Shown in pieces: positions 34,953-43,608 of a stretch of DNA of 64,000 nt. Where the stretch lies: the NCBI GenBank assembly GCA_025058595.1, contig JANXEK010000004.1, positions 1 to 64,000 on the forward strand, given 5' to 3'. Numbering within the stretch: position 1 is the first letter of the stretch; each line of letters opens with the position of its first letter. This DNA comes from Candidatus Bathyarchaeota archaeon. Its GTDB lineage: Archaea > Thermoproteota > CALKCG01 > B24 > DRYS01. Made by a program: the position numbers and the translations under genes. Under the pieces are notes generated by a model, which saw nothing but the letters and a program-made list of their open reading frames with translations, did not search any database and was not told the origin of the DNA.

Positions 34953-36388
34953 TGTGCTTCAAGGTTAAAGTTAGGGGTATATATGCTACAGCGTTAACTA
35001 AACTACTGTTAGACGTCGGTTTCACCATAGTGGATCCAAGCTTAGAGGTTAAGAGGAGACTGAACCTAGAGGATTCTTTATACGAGGAGCCTGATGTATA
35101 TGTTACGCAGGATGATAGGGACCCTAGTAGGATAATAGTCGAAGGCGCTAGCGAAGCCTGTAAAGCTTTGATAGATATTCTGAGACGTGAAGTGCCGTGT
35201 ATAGCTGTTTTCGAATCTAAGTTCAACCCATATTCTATATACCTAGCTACAGTTGTAGCCGGGGTAGATGAAGGTATACTAGTCGATATAGGCGGAGTCT
35301 ATGGCCTCCTCGTGGGAGCTAGCAGAACCTACTCTATAGGTGAGAGGATTCTCGTTCAGGTTCAGGCTCCATGCTGGAGCGGTATACCTAAGCTTTCAGA
35401 TAACATAGTGCTCAGAGGGAGATTTACCAAGATATCGCAGGGGTTCGGCGTAGAATTCGATCCTAGGATAAGAAGCGAAGAGGTGAAGATGGATTTAGCT
35501 AGACTTGTAGAGAGAATCGGGTTGAAAGGATTCAAGGTATACTTCTCAGCCTACTCTACAAGTAGACCGATAACCGATATAGCTACAGATCTCTCGGATA
35601 TCCTATCGAAGTATCTACGTATATCTAGAGAGCTGAACGAGGGTAACGCTCCTCGTATCGTAGAGCAGGGTGTTAAAGCTTTCCTAGTAGAATTTACGGG
35701 TATATCTAAAGCTAAGCTTGATGAGATACGTAGCTCTACAACTCCTACCGTCGAAGGCCATCATAGCTTTAAATGTTGTGAAGACCTCGGGAAGATAGTC
35801 GATTTCTCCGAATACCTGATCGCTAGAGGCTTCGATAGAAAGACGTTAAGCGATATACTTAGAGGATATGTTCATCGATCGATAGAGTTGGGATCTAGAG
35901 TAGACCTCATACATGCAACCCTTACAGGCAGGGTTCTGAAGCTTAAACCTGGTATGGTGAAGTTTTTCGATGGTAGATCGATGATAGTTAAACGTGTATT
36001 CACAGGTAAAGGTATGTATGACGGGCTTAATATCCCGATATCCTCGGGGGATGTATGCTATACGGTTATCGAGGATGGATCATGGTTTCTGAGACATATA
36101 TACCTGTCCCAGGATGGATTGAAAGGTGAGTATATCAACGTAAATACCCCACCTGAAATCCTTCCAGGTAGAGTTAGGTATCTAGATCTAGCCGTAGACG
36201 TGGTGAAGACATCTGACGGTGATGTTAGGATAGTGGATCTAGAGGAGCTTGAAAGATTCCTAAGCGAAGGCGTCATAGGTAGAGATCTATACGAGCTTGC
36301 CATAGCTAAAGCCAGAGAAGCTGAGGATGGATTAAAAAGCGGGTGGAAATCTGCAGATGAGATCCTAAGATATATAGAGTTTATTTAG
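34952..36388 (+). CDS. Probable ribonuclease FAU-1 (AU-1, RNase E/G-like)
   Basis: 478 residues of the archaeal FAU-1 family, which binds and cleaves AU-rich RNA. N-terminal S1-like region: GVDEGILVDIGGVYGLLVG...ERILVQVQAP. The central RNase E/G-like part includes RGRFTKISQGFGVEFDPRI. A C-terminal DUF402 domain (about 340-450) includes VIEDGSWFLRHIYLSQDGL and VRYLDLAVDVVKTSDG. It is translationally coupled to UPF0147. Its 3' end overlaps the convergent cupin gene by 24 nt. Confidence 0.87.
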   Translation: MCFKVKVRGIYATALTKLLLDVGFTIVDPSLEVKRRLNLEDSLYEEPDVYVTQDDRDPSRIIVEGASEACKALIDILRREVPCIAVFESKFNPYSIYLATVVAGVDEGILVDIGGVYGLLVGASRTYSIGERILVQVQAPCWSGIPKLSDNIVLRGRFTKISQGFGVEFDPRIRSEEVKMDLARLVERIGLKGFKVYFSAYSTSRPITDIATDLSDILSKYLRISRELNEGNAPRIVEQGVKAFLVEFTGISKAKLDEIRSSTTPTVEGHHSFKCCEDLGKIVDFSEYLIARGFDRKTLSDILRGYVHRSIELGSRVDLIHATLTGRVLKLKPGMVKFFDGRSMIVKRVFTGKGMYDGLNIPISSGDVCYTVIEDGSWFLRHIYLSQDGLKGEYINVNTPPEILPGRVRYLDLAVDVVKTSDGDVRIVDLEELERFLSEGVIGRDLYELAIAKAREAEDGLKSGWKSADEILRYIEFI

Positions 36389-36691
36389 ATCTGAGTTGTA
36401 GCCGCCTGTATAGACTTTAAAAGATATTATCCTTAAGCTCGATATAGCTTCCACGTTATGGGTAACCCCCGGCGGTATATATACTATATCGCCTCTAGAG
36501 ATCGTTAACTCTTCATCCCCGATCCTAACCTTAGCCTCCCCCTCAACTACATAGTATACTTCTTCGTATGATTCATGCGTGTGTAGAGCAGCCTTCTCAC
36601 CTACCTTCATGATAGTATCCCACAGTCCAACTATCCTTCTAGCTATAGGCTTCAATAATACACCATGCTCACCCATCTTACCTACATACAT
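36365..36691 (-). CDS. Single-domain cupin protein
   Basis: 108 residues with both cupin motifs: HTHESYEEVYYVVEGEAKV (HxH...E metal ligands) and GDIVYIPPGVTHNVEA (final His). This is a small beta-barrel, possibly metal-binding, with mannose-6-phosphate isomerase-like or sensor roles in related proteins. The substrate is unknown. Upstream is a 198-nt gap with no gene seen, then rpiA on the same strand. Confidence 0.82.
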   Translation of the reverse strand: MYVGKMGEHGVLLKPIARRIVGLWDTIMKVGEKAALHTHESYEEVYYVVEGEAKVRIGDEELTISRGDIVYIPPGVTHNVEAISSLRIISFKVYTGGYNSDLNKLYIS

Positions 36692-36889
36692 ACCTACACT
36701 CTGCTAGACCTCACACCAATCTTTACTATTTATCTCACCGACAGTACAAACTTGATATAGCTCCTACCGGACACTTATTATCCAACATTGAAGATTACAT
36801 TCAGCTACCTCTCTCAGACGTAGTTTCAAGGTTAATACCTAGATCTATGCTCTATTAATCCCCAGCGATACTAGGATCTAGATAGAGGT

Positions 36890-37594
36890 TTATCCCTTCT
36901 TTAAAACAACTTTATCAGGATACCCTACTATCAATAGATCCGCATACCCTGAAAACAAGCCCGTCTCTATAATCCCAGGTATAGATTTAAGCTTCCTATT
37001 AAGCTCCCTAGGATCATCCACCCCTCCATCTACATATAGATCTACGAGTACCCCACCGATATCCGATAGTAGAGGACCAAACTTACCCCTACTCGCTACA
37101 CGTGCCTCAGATCTAAACCCCATAGATTTAAGCCTCCTACAAGTCATGGATACGGCTTGAGGAATAACATCTAACGGTATCGGTCCCTTTAAACCGAGTC
37201 TATCCACCAGCTTACCATAATCCACCACGAATATACGCCTAGAAGAATTGTATGCTAAAATCTTCTCGAGCGTAAGACATCCCCCTCCACCCTTCACCAT
37301 ATCCAGATTCGGATCGACCTCATCGGCGCTATCCACATATATATCCACCTGATCTAAGGATTCAAGCGATAAAACCTTAAACCCGTAACTAGATAATTTG
37401 AGTGAAGTACCTACAGACGAGCATACAAACGATGAATCCTTGAAGCTTAGATTCGCTATACGATCTATGAGGAGCGATATAGTAAAGCCGGAACCTAACC
37501 CTATGATCCTAGGCTCCTCGGATTCTATAAGCTTCAAAGCTTCATCTACAGCTTTAAGTCTAGCTCTAATTATATCATCTTGAGAAGACGGCAG
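36890..37594 (-). CDS. rpiA: Ribose-5-phosphate isomerase A, probable CTG start
   Basis: RpiA interconverts ribose-5-phosphate and ribulose-5-phosphate. Motifs: IIGLGSGFTISLL (phosphate loop), YVDSADEVDPNLDMVKGGGGCLTLEKIL (catalytic Asp/Lys region), GPIPLDVIPQA and GGVLVDLY. The first TTG (37537) would cut off the family's N-terminal helix (IIRARLKAVDEALKLI). The open frame extends upstream without ATG, GTG or TTG. A CTG at 37594 lies 5 nt after the Shine-Dalgarno AGGGGTGAT, giving 234 residues, a normal length. A base deletion after the GTG at about 37602 is the alternative. Confidence 0.88.
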   Translation of the reverse strand: MPSSQDDIIRARLKAVDEALKLIESEEPRIIGLGSGFTISLLIDRIANLSFKDSSFVCSSVGTSLKLSSYGFKVLSLESLDQVDIYVDSADEVDPNLDMVKGGGGCLTLEKILAYNSSRRIFVVDYGKLVDRLGLKGPIPLDVIPQAVSMTCRRLKSMGFRSEARVASRGKFGPLLSDIGGVLVDLYVDGGVDDPRELNRKLKSIPGIIETGLFSGYADLLIVGYPDKVVLKKG

Positions 37595-37599
37595 AGGTA

Positions 37600-37608
37600 A
37601 TCACCCCT
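37600..37608 (-). promoter_or_regulatory. Shine-Dalgarno that decides the rpiA start
   Basis: On the minus strand AGGGGTGAT lies 5 nt before CTG, the same spacing as GGAGGTGAT before the UPF0147 TTG and GGAGGTGGC before the Hsp20 ATG. It supports initiation at CTG 37594 rather than the internal TTG at 37537. Confidence 0.5.
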
Positions 37609-37655
37609 AAGAGTAAGGGTAAAAATAGTGGGGTTACGTGTATCGTCCACCTAGT

Positions 37656-38066
37656 TTAACCTGTAACCGTAACTGTAGTTGTGAACTCTCCCTTATCGGT
37701 AATCAACCTTATCGTTAACCTAACGGATTGACCTGCTGCTATACTACCCCTAGCAAGGCTTACATCGAGCTGTCTGGATGCACCTGGATCTAGTAATGCA
37801 CCCACCGCAGCTGTTCCTTCTATACCTGTATCAGATATCCTTATCTCCCTTACCCTAATCCTCACCTCTCCATTATTAGCTACTGTCAACCTTATGATGT
37901 TTCCTCCTACTACACCTGCACTTGTTACGGTTGCGCTCGCTCTACCGGCTGGTGCTCCGATAGGTATCTTCGAGAATACAACCCAAGACATTAAGGCTAC
38001 GAAGAGTACGAGATCGACGAGAGCTATTATAGCACCTTTACCTATAGCTTTCCTACCACTCCTCAA
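37656..38066 (-). CDS. Type IV pilin-like or membrane-anchored Ig-like protein
   Basis: 136 residues. A basic N-terminus (RSGRKAIGKGA) precedes one hydrophobic helix (IIALVDLVLFVALMSWVVF), then a Ser/Thr/Val-rich beta domain with repeated VRLTIRLI/TVTVTG strands. The layout fits archaeal type IV pilins or archaellin-like proteins with a class III signal peptide cleaved before the helix, though the cleavage motif is not clear. No pilus ATPase or prepilin peptidase gene is nearby. An alternative is a simple membrane-anchored surface protein. Confidence 0.6.
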   Translation of the reverse strand: MRSGRKAIGKGAIIALVDLVLFVALMSWVVFSKIPIGAPAGRASATVTSAGVVGGNIIRLTVANNGEVRIRVREIRISDTGIEGTAAVGALLDPGASRQLDVSLARGSIAAGQSVRLTIRLITDKGEFTTTVTVTG

Positions 38067-38209
38067 ATCCTTCTACACCCTGAAAATATAGAGGGTTTAG
38101 TTTGAAATATAAGGCTTACGCTACCTTCATACCACTCGTTAATTTCCGCTTCTATACACTACTTTTATCTAACCCTCTCTTAGATACATTTTAAGGGTAG
38201 TTTCCAGAG

Positions 38210-39739
38210 TTGAAGCAGATAAATTCTAAGAAAGATAAAAGCGTAGAAGTTAGGAAGAATATCTACCTAGCTTTAGAGCTATTCGTAACATCTATAATCG
38301 TATGCATATACGTATATACTAGATTGTACAATCTAGGGGTTAAATACTCCTACGATTACGATGAAGGCGTATATTTACAGACCGCTAAACAAATGTTGAA
38401 CGGCTATAAGCTCTACGAGCAGGTATTCCTATCGCAGCCTCCCATCCTTATATACCTCGTATCCGCATCCATGAACTTCCTAGGTGAGAATCTATATGCA
38501 GGTAGACTGCCGATAGCTCTAACATCCATCCTAACCGGTGTATCGCTATACCTAGCCGCTAGAAAAATATGTAATCCCACCGCTGCTATAGTAGGTTTAG
38601 CCATATTAACGGTCGATAGAGTTTTCCTTCATTACTCCAGAGCGGTCGAGGGTGAGGTTCCATGTATAGCTTTCGCTATGCTAGCATACCTGTTCATCGT
38701 CGAGTATATTCGTAGGGATAGATTCATCTACAGCTTCGTATCAGGTCTATCATCTTCTTTCGCTATATTATCGAAGTTTCTAGCCGCACCTATACTCCCA
38801 GCTATACTACCAGTATTCTTCACTAGGGTTGGATCTACAGGCTTCAGGAGTGATGTAGGAGGATCTAATCGTAGGTTGAAGGGGTTTATAGCCTTCGTAA
38901 TCGGTGCATCGATACCGTTAGCCCTACTCCTACTATACGATCCTGTAGATTTATACGATCAGCTATACATGTATCATAGGAGTAAACCCATCGGAGGCAC
39001 CGCTGTAGAGAAGCTCATACAGTTATATGGATACATATCTGAGAATCCGGCAGCTCTAATCCTTGGATCGATAGGTCTGATTGTAGCGTTCATATCCCTA
39101 GATATCGGTTATCTAGTAGCCTCCCTAAGCCTCCTAGTATCGATATCTATGTTAGTGTTCCTCCCACAACCCCTATGGTACCATCATGTAGCGGTTTTAT
39201 CGCCTCAGCTATCGCTTCTATCAGGTTTAGCCATAGGATACCTTACAAAGATCTTCATGAAGCTTCATACTAGGCTATCTAAGGGCAAGAGTAGATCCAG
39301 GTATACCGCTATAATCCTACTACTGTTCACAGCTCTATCTACATTATCGCTATACGCCTCATCTATAGCTCTATCTGCTCCCTATATCTCGAACATAGTG
39401 TTTAAAGGTGGCGATGAGCTTGAGTATAGGATAGCAGGATTCATACGTAACATAACATCCCCAGATGAATGGATAATCTCAGATGATCAAGCTATGATAT
39501 TCGTAGCAGGTAGGAATGTACCTCCGGAGCTTTGCGATACCTCTTTCATGCGTATATCCAGCGGATATCTAGTGGATGAAGAGGTTATATATCTAGCTGA
39601 AGCTTACAAAGTTAAAATCGTAGTATTCTGGACTGGTAGGCTTATACAGCTTAAACGTTTCGTAGAATATATCGAAGCGAACTATCAGCTTGTAGGCGTA
39701 TACGATAGCGGTAGACGCATATATCTAAGGAGGGATTAA
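38210..39739 (+). CDS. GT39/ArnT-like membrane glycosyltransferase
   Basis: 509 residues. TM1, then an external loop with YDYDEGVYLQTAKQMLNGYKLYEQVFLSQPP, whose Asp-Glu pair is the catalytic acidic motif of GT-C enzymes such as PMT/ArnT/GT83. About ten further helices and a soluble C-terminal domain of about 100 residues follow. It would use a polyprenyl-phosphate sugar donor, which fits the polyprenyl-phosphate mannose synthase encoded convergently next to it (overlap 4 nt). TTG start at 38210. The acceptor is unknown. Confidence 0.82.
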   Translation: MKQINSKKDKSVEVRKNIYLALELFVTSIIVCIYVYTRLYNLGVKYSYDYDEGVYLQTAKQMLNGYKLYEQVFLSQPPILIYLVSASMNFLGENLYAGRLPIALTSILTGVSLYLAARKICNPTAAIVGLAILTVDRVFLHYSRAVEGEVPCIAFAMLAYLFIVEYIRRDRFIYSFVSGLSSSFAILSKFLAAPILPAILPVFFTRVGSTGFRSDVGGSNRRLKGFIAFVIGASIPLALLLLYDPVDLYDQLYMYHRSKPIGGTAVEKLIQLYGYISENPAALILGSIGLIVAFISLDIGYLVASLSLLVSISMLVFLPQPLWYHHVAVLSPQLSLLSGLAIGYLTKIFMKLHTRLSKGKSRSRYTAIILLLFTALSTLSLYASSIALSAPYISNIVFKGGDELEYRIAGFIRNITSPDEWIISDDQAMIFVAGRNVPPELCDTSFMRISSGYLVDEEVIYLAEAYKVKIVVFWTGRLIQLKRFVEYIEANYQLVGVYDSGRRIYLRRD

Positions 39740-40782
39740 CCCCAGACAACCGTTTCGCTTAAAGTATAGTTCGCTACGAACCCTAGAAGTATACCTACGA
39801 TACTAGCCGTTACAGGATCTATGCCTATATATGTTAGCCCTAGTAGTATGGAGTAGTTTATCGTGGCACCGATAGCTACAGCCCCATGATACTTGATCAT
39901 CCTCGTAGCCATACTATGCCTAGATCTTCTAGAGTTGAATGTCCATAGATCGTTAGCTACGAAGTTCGCTAGTATAGATGCCTCTATAGCTATCAATCCA
40001 GAAATCCATACTGGTAGATATCTTACGAGTAATACTAGCATCGATAGATTGACTATGATACCTATAACACCTATGAAAGCAAACTTAAACATCCTATAAC
40101 CTGATAACCTTAAGATATGACCGATATACCTAGCCCACTCCACCAATCCTAGCTTACTCTCTCCTCGATATCTAGGTTGAAATCTATATGGAAGCTCGTA
40201 TATCTTCGCATCCCTAGTTTTAGCTATTATCTCGACTAGTATCTTACAGCTTCTAGGTTCGAGATTCACTCCCTCTAAAATGCTCCTCCTGAATAGGAAG
40301 AATCCTGAAAGCGGGTCTCTAAGCTTCCTCACCCTAGGTATAGCTATCCTAGCCATTAAGGTTGCCGTTAGAGATATCATCCTCCTCGCTATACTCCATC
40401 CACCTACGCTTCCCCCTCTAACATACCTACTAGCGACTACTATATCGTATCCATCTTCAGCTTTAGCTAGCATACTAGGGATAAGCTCTGGCGGATGCTG
40501 CATATCTGCATCCATAACGACTATATAGCTTCCATAAGCCTTCGATACGCCTTCGACTATAGCTGAGGCTAACCCTTTAACGCCAACCCTCCTCACAACC
40601 TTCACGTTCTTATACCATTTACCATACTCTTCAGCTATATCCGCAGTCCCATCTGGACTATCATCATCTACGATTATGACTTCATGATCTATAGATTCGA
40701 GTGTATCCCTAAGCCTTATGAGTAGTAAGCCTACATTCTCAGCCTCCATATACGTCGGTATTACGACGGATAATTTAACCAT
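39736..40782 (-). CDS. Dolichol-phosphate mannosyltransferase-like GT2 with GtrA domain
   Basis: 348 residues. The GT2 domain (1-215) has VVIPTYMEAENVG, the metal-binding VDDDSPDGTAD and VMDADMQHPPELIP, and SRYVRGGSVGGWS, a DPM1-like signature. A C-terminal GtrA-type membrane domain of four helices (220-348) follows. The fusion makes a membrane-bound polyprenyl-phosphate hexose synthase, supplying donor for GT-C enzymes such as the convergent neighbour. The fused architecture is known in archaea. Confidence 0.9.
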   Translation of the reverse strand: MVKLSVVIPTYMEAENVGLLLIRLRDTLESIDHEVIIVDDDSPDGTADIAEEYGKWYKNVKVVRRVGVKGLASAIVEGVSKAYGSYIVVMDADMQHPPELIPSMLAKAEDGYDIVVASRYVRGGSVGGWSIARRMISLTATLMARIAIPRVRKLRDPLSGFFLFRRSILEGVNLEPRSCKILVEIIAKTRDAKIYELPYRFQPRYRGESKLGLVEWARYIGHILRLSGYRMFKFAFIGVIGIIVNLSMLVLLVRYLPVWISGLIAIEASILANFVANDLWTFNSRRSRHSMATRMIKYHGAVAIGATINYSILLGLTYIGIDPVTASIVGILLGFVANYTLSETVVWG

Positions 40783-40952
40783 GAAACTTCACCTACTATT
40801 AGAGTTATGATCTAGCCTGGATTTCTCGTCTCTTAGCAATAGCGTTTAGGAGAGATATATCGTTACCGTTTCCCTAAACTTCGATCCAGGATTCTAGGAA
40901 AGATTTAATTCGTTAACCCTGGATGGAAGATAGTCGTGGAGGGTGTTTAGAC

Positions 40953-42020
40953 GTGAAGTTTAAGGATAGAATCTTATACGCTTTAGAACGTAGGGAGGAT
41001 AAACTCGATCATATACCTATACATGATAGCCCGTGGAATGCTACTATTGATAGATGGAGGAGGGAGGGTATGCCTTCATGGATATCTCCATCAGACTATT
41101 TCGGATACCATATAGCTGTATTCAGCCCTGATTTAAGCCCTCAGCTTCCGATCGAAGTAGTCTACGAAGACGAGGAATATATAGTCGAGAGAGATTCCTA
41201 TGGAGCTATACGTAGGAATCATAGGGATTATAGTACAACCCCAGAGCTTATAGATTGGCCTTGTAAATCTAGGGATGATTGGGAGAAACTTAAAGTTAGG
41301 TTGAAGCCTAGCGAGAGGAGGGTTGACTGGGTTTCAGCTTTACGTGAGTATCATAGAGCTGTTAGTCGTGGACGGTTCATAATGTATGGTGCATCCGTGG
41401 GTTTCGATGAAATACAGCACTACGTTAGGAGTGATCATTTACTGAAAGCCATTATAAGGGATCCAAGTTGGGTTGTAGACATGTATAGGACTAGCGCTAA
41501 GCTCGTCATGGATATGTGCGATATAATGTTGAAGGGTGGGTTCAGGTTCGATGGGGCATTCCTATACTGCGATCTAGGATATAGAACCGGGCTATTCTTC
41601 TCACCTAGACACTTCGAAGAGCAGCTTCACCCGGTATTCAAAGAGCTCTGCAGCTTCTTCAAATCTAGGGGTATGTATGTATTCCTACATTCATGCGGTA
41701 AGGTTAAGGATCTGATACCATACTTCATAGAGGAAGGTATAGATGTGCTTCAACCTTTAGAAGTTAAAGCAGGTATGGATCTCATAGAGCTTAAGGAGAG
41801 GTATGGCGATAGGATAGCCTTCATGGGAGGTATAGACGTTAGGCTCATGGCTCTAAGTGATCTTAAACCTCTAGAGGAGGAGATGAAGCGTAAGATAACG
41901 GTAGCTAAGCAGGGTGGAGGCTACATATACCATTCAGACCATTCTGTACCTAAAAACGTAAGCTTCGAAAACTATAGAAAGGTTATAGAGTTCGCTCTAA
42001 AATACGGATCGTACGGCTAG
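40953..42020 (+). CDS. Uroporphyrinogen decarboxylase-like protein (MtaA/UroD superfamily)
   Basis: About 355 residues of the UroD-fold family that also includes corrinoid methyltransferases. Visible: DHIPIHDSPWNATIDRW, FMYGASVGFDEIQHYV, YCDLGYRTGLFFSPRHFEEQLHP, FLHSCGKVKDLIPYFIEEGIDVLQPLEVKAGMDL and the C-terminal GGGYIYHSDHSVP. The HSCG and final HSDHS fit members acting on methyl-corrinoid or other substrates rather than haem synthesis. I prefer the GTG at 40953 behind GGAGGGTG over the upstream ATG at 40923. No haem pathway genes are near. Confidence 0.8.
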   Translation: MKFKDRILYALERREDKLDHIPIHDSPWNATIDRWRREGMPSWISPSDYFGYHIAVFSPDLSPQLPIEVVYEDEEYIVERDSYGAIRRNHRDYSTTPELIDWPCKSRDDWEKLKVRLKPSERRVDWVSALREYHRAVSRGRFIMYGASVGFDEIQHYVRSDHLLKAIIRDPSWVVDMYRTSAKLVMDMCDIMLKGGFRFDGAFLYCDLGYRTGLFFSPRHFEEQLHPVFKELCSFFKSRGMYVFLHSCGKVKDLIPYFIEEGIDVLQPLEVKAGMDLIELKERYGDRIAFMGGIDVRLMALSDLKPLEEEMKRKITVAKQGGGYIYHSDHSVPKNVSFENYRKVIEFALKYGSYG

Positions 42021-42027
42021 ATAACCC

Positions 42028-43524
42028 TTAGACGTTCGATATAATCGAATCTACGATCTCCCTAAGCTTACGCTCAGCTTCCTCAAGCCTAAGCTTAAAT
42101 CCCTCCAATATTTTATAGGCTTCAGAGATCCTCCTATATCTATCAGAAATCATACGTCGAACTTCCATAGGGCTTGGACCGCCGATAGTACACCTAGCCT
42201 CCACAACCCTGATAGGATCTAAAGCCGATCTAACGATTTCATCTGGTATACCGAGCGGCCTACCATATACCCTTATAGATACATCGTCTAGAAGTTTAGA
42301 ATCTACGGATGATGGATCCAACCCCCTAGATATAGCTTCGGCTACAAGCGCCGCCGTTATTGTATGCGCGGTTCTGAAGGGCAGTTTAGCAACCCTTACA
42401 AGCGTATCGGCTAGCTCCGTAGCTGTCGAGAAATCGTAGACACTCCTCCTGAGCCTATCAAGGTTGAATTTAGCCGTAGCTAAGGCTCCGGAGATTATAC
42501 GTATAGATGAGTCTACAGCATCTATAGAATCCCATATATGCGGTGTTAGATCCTGGAAATCCCTATTATAGCTGTATGGTAAAGCTTTAACTATGGTGAG
42601 AGCTGCTAATAGGTTACCATAAACTCTACCAGTCTTACTTCTAACAAGCTCTACGCTATCCGGATTCTTCTTCTGAGGCATTATACTACTAGTCGATGCG
42701 TATCCTTCATCTAGGTCTATATAACCGAACTCTGATGTAGACCATAGGATGATCTCCTCGGCTAGACGGCTAAGGTTACATACGATTATAGCTAGATCCG
42801 CGAGAGTTTCGATAGCGAAATCCCTAGAAGCTACTGCATCCATACTATTCTCTACTAATCCATCGAATCCTAGAAGCTCAGCGGTTCTAACCCTATCCAG
42901 CGGGAAGCCTGATCCAGCTAGAGCTGCAGCTCCTAGAGGCGACATGTTAACGCGTCTGTAGGTCGATATCAAACGCTCTAAATCCCTAAAGAATACATCG
43001 AAGTATGCTATTAGATGGTGGGCTAGGGTTACCGGTTGAGCATGCTGTGTATGAGTATAACCTGGGGATAGAGAGTATACGTTCGCATCGGCTATGGATA
43101 GTATAACCTTCATAAGATCCATCAGGGATGAAGCCACCATGAGTATATTTTTCCTCAAAGCTATACGTATACAGGTAGCAACCTCGTCGTTTCTAGATCT
43201 ACCTGTATGCATCCTACCACCGATCTCCTCGCCTATAGCCTTTATCACAGCTGTCTCGATAGCTACATGTATATCCTCCATACCGGTATCCCTAGCTACG
43301 CTATCGTAACCTTCACGCTCTATAACCTTCAAAACCGATAGTATCCTAGAAGCATGATCCAAAGGTATTATACCCTTCTCAGCTAGCATGACGACGTGAG
43401 CGTAATCTACCATTATATCGGCTTCGAATATCCTCCTATCAGCTTTAATCGACGATGTGAAATCAGCTACCTCCTTAGGTCTAACCTTCTTGAAACGCCC
43501 CCTTCTAAGTATATCCTCCTCCAT
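42028..43524 (-). CDS. argH: Argininosuccinate lyase
   Basis: 498 residues of the fumarase/aspartase superfamily. It splits argininosuccinate to arginine and fumarate. Signatures: MHTGRSRNDEVATCIRI near residue 103, SPGYTHTQHAQPV with the catalytic His near 160, and the superfamily loop SSIMPQKKNPDSVE near 290 with the catalytic Ser. Length is slightly above the usual 460 because of the C-terminus. No argG in the window. It is convergent with the UroD-like gene. Confidence 0.95.
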   Translation of the reverse strand: MEEDILRRGRFKKVRPKEVADFTSSIKADRRIFEADIMVDYAHVVMLAEKGIIPLDHASRILSVLKVIEREGYDSVARDTGMEDIHVAIETAVIKAIGEEIGGRMHTGRSRNDEVATCIRIALRKNILMVASSLMDLMKVILSIADANVYSLSPGYTHTQHAQPVTLAHHLIAYFDVFFRDLERLISTYRRVNMSPLGAAALAGSGFPLDRVRTAELLGFDGLVENSMDAVASRDFAIETLADLAIIVCNLSRLAEEIILWSTSEFGYIDLDEGYASTSSIMPQKKNPDSVELVRSKTGRVYGNLLAALTIVKALPYSYNRDFQDLTPHIWDSIDAVDSSIRIISGALATAKFNLDRLRRSVYDFSTATELADTLVRVAKLPFRTAHTITAALVAEAISRGLDPSSVDSKLLDDVSIRVYGRPLGIPDEIVRSALDPIRVVEARCTIGGPSPMEVRRMISDRYRRISEAYKILEGFKLRLEEAERKLREIVDSIISNV

Positions 43525-43608
43525 ATCGATCCCAGCGTTTAAACCGTATACGAGAAACTTAAATATTCACCCACCAGATAACTCCCTCACGTCTAAGGTG
43601 TATACGAT

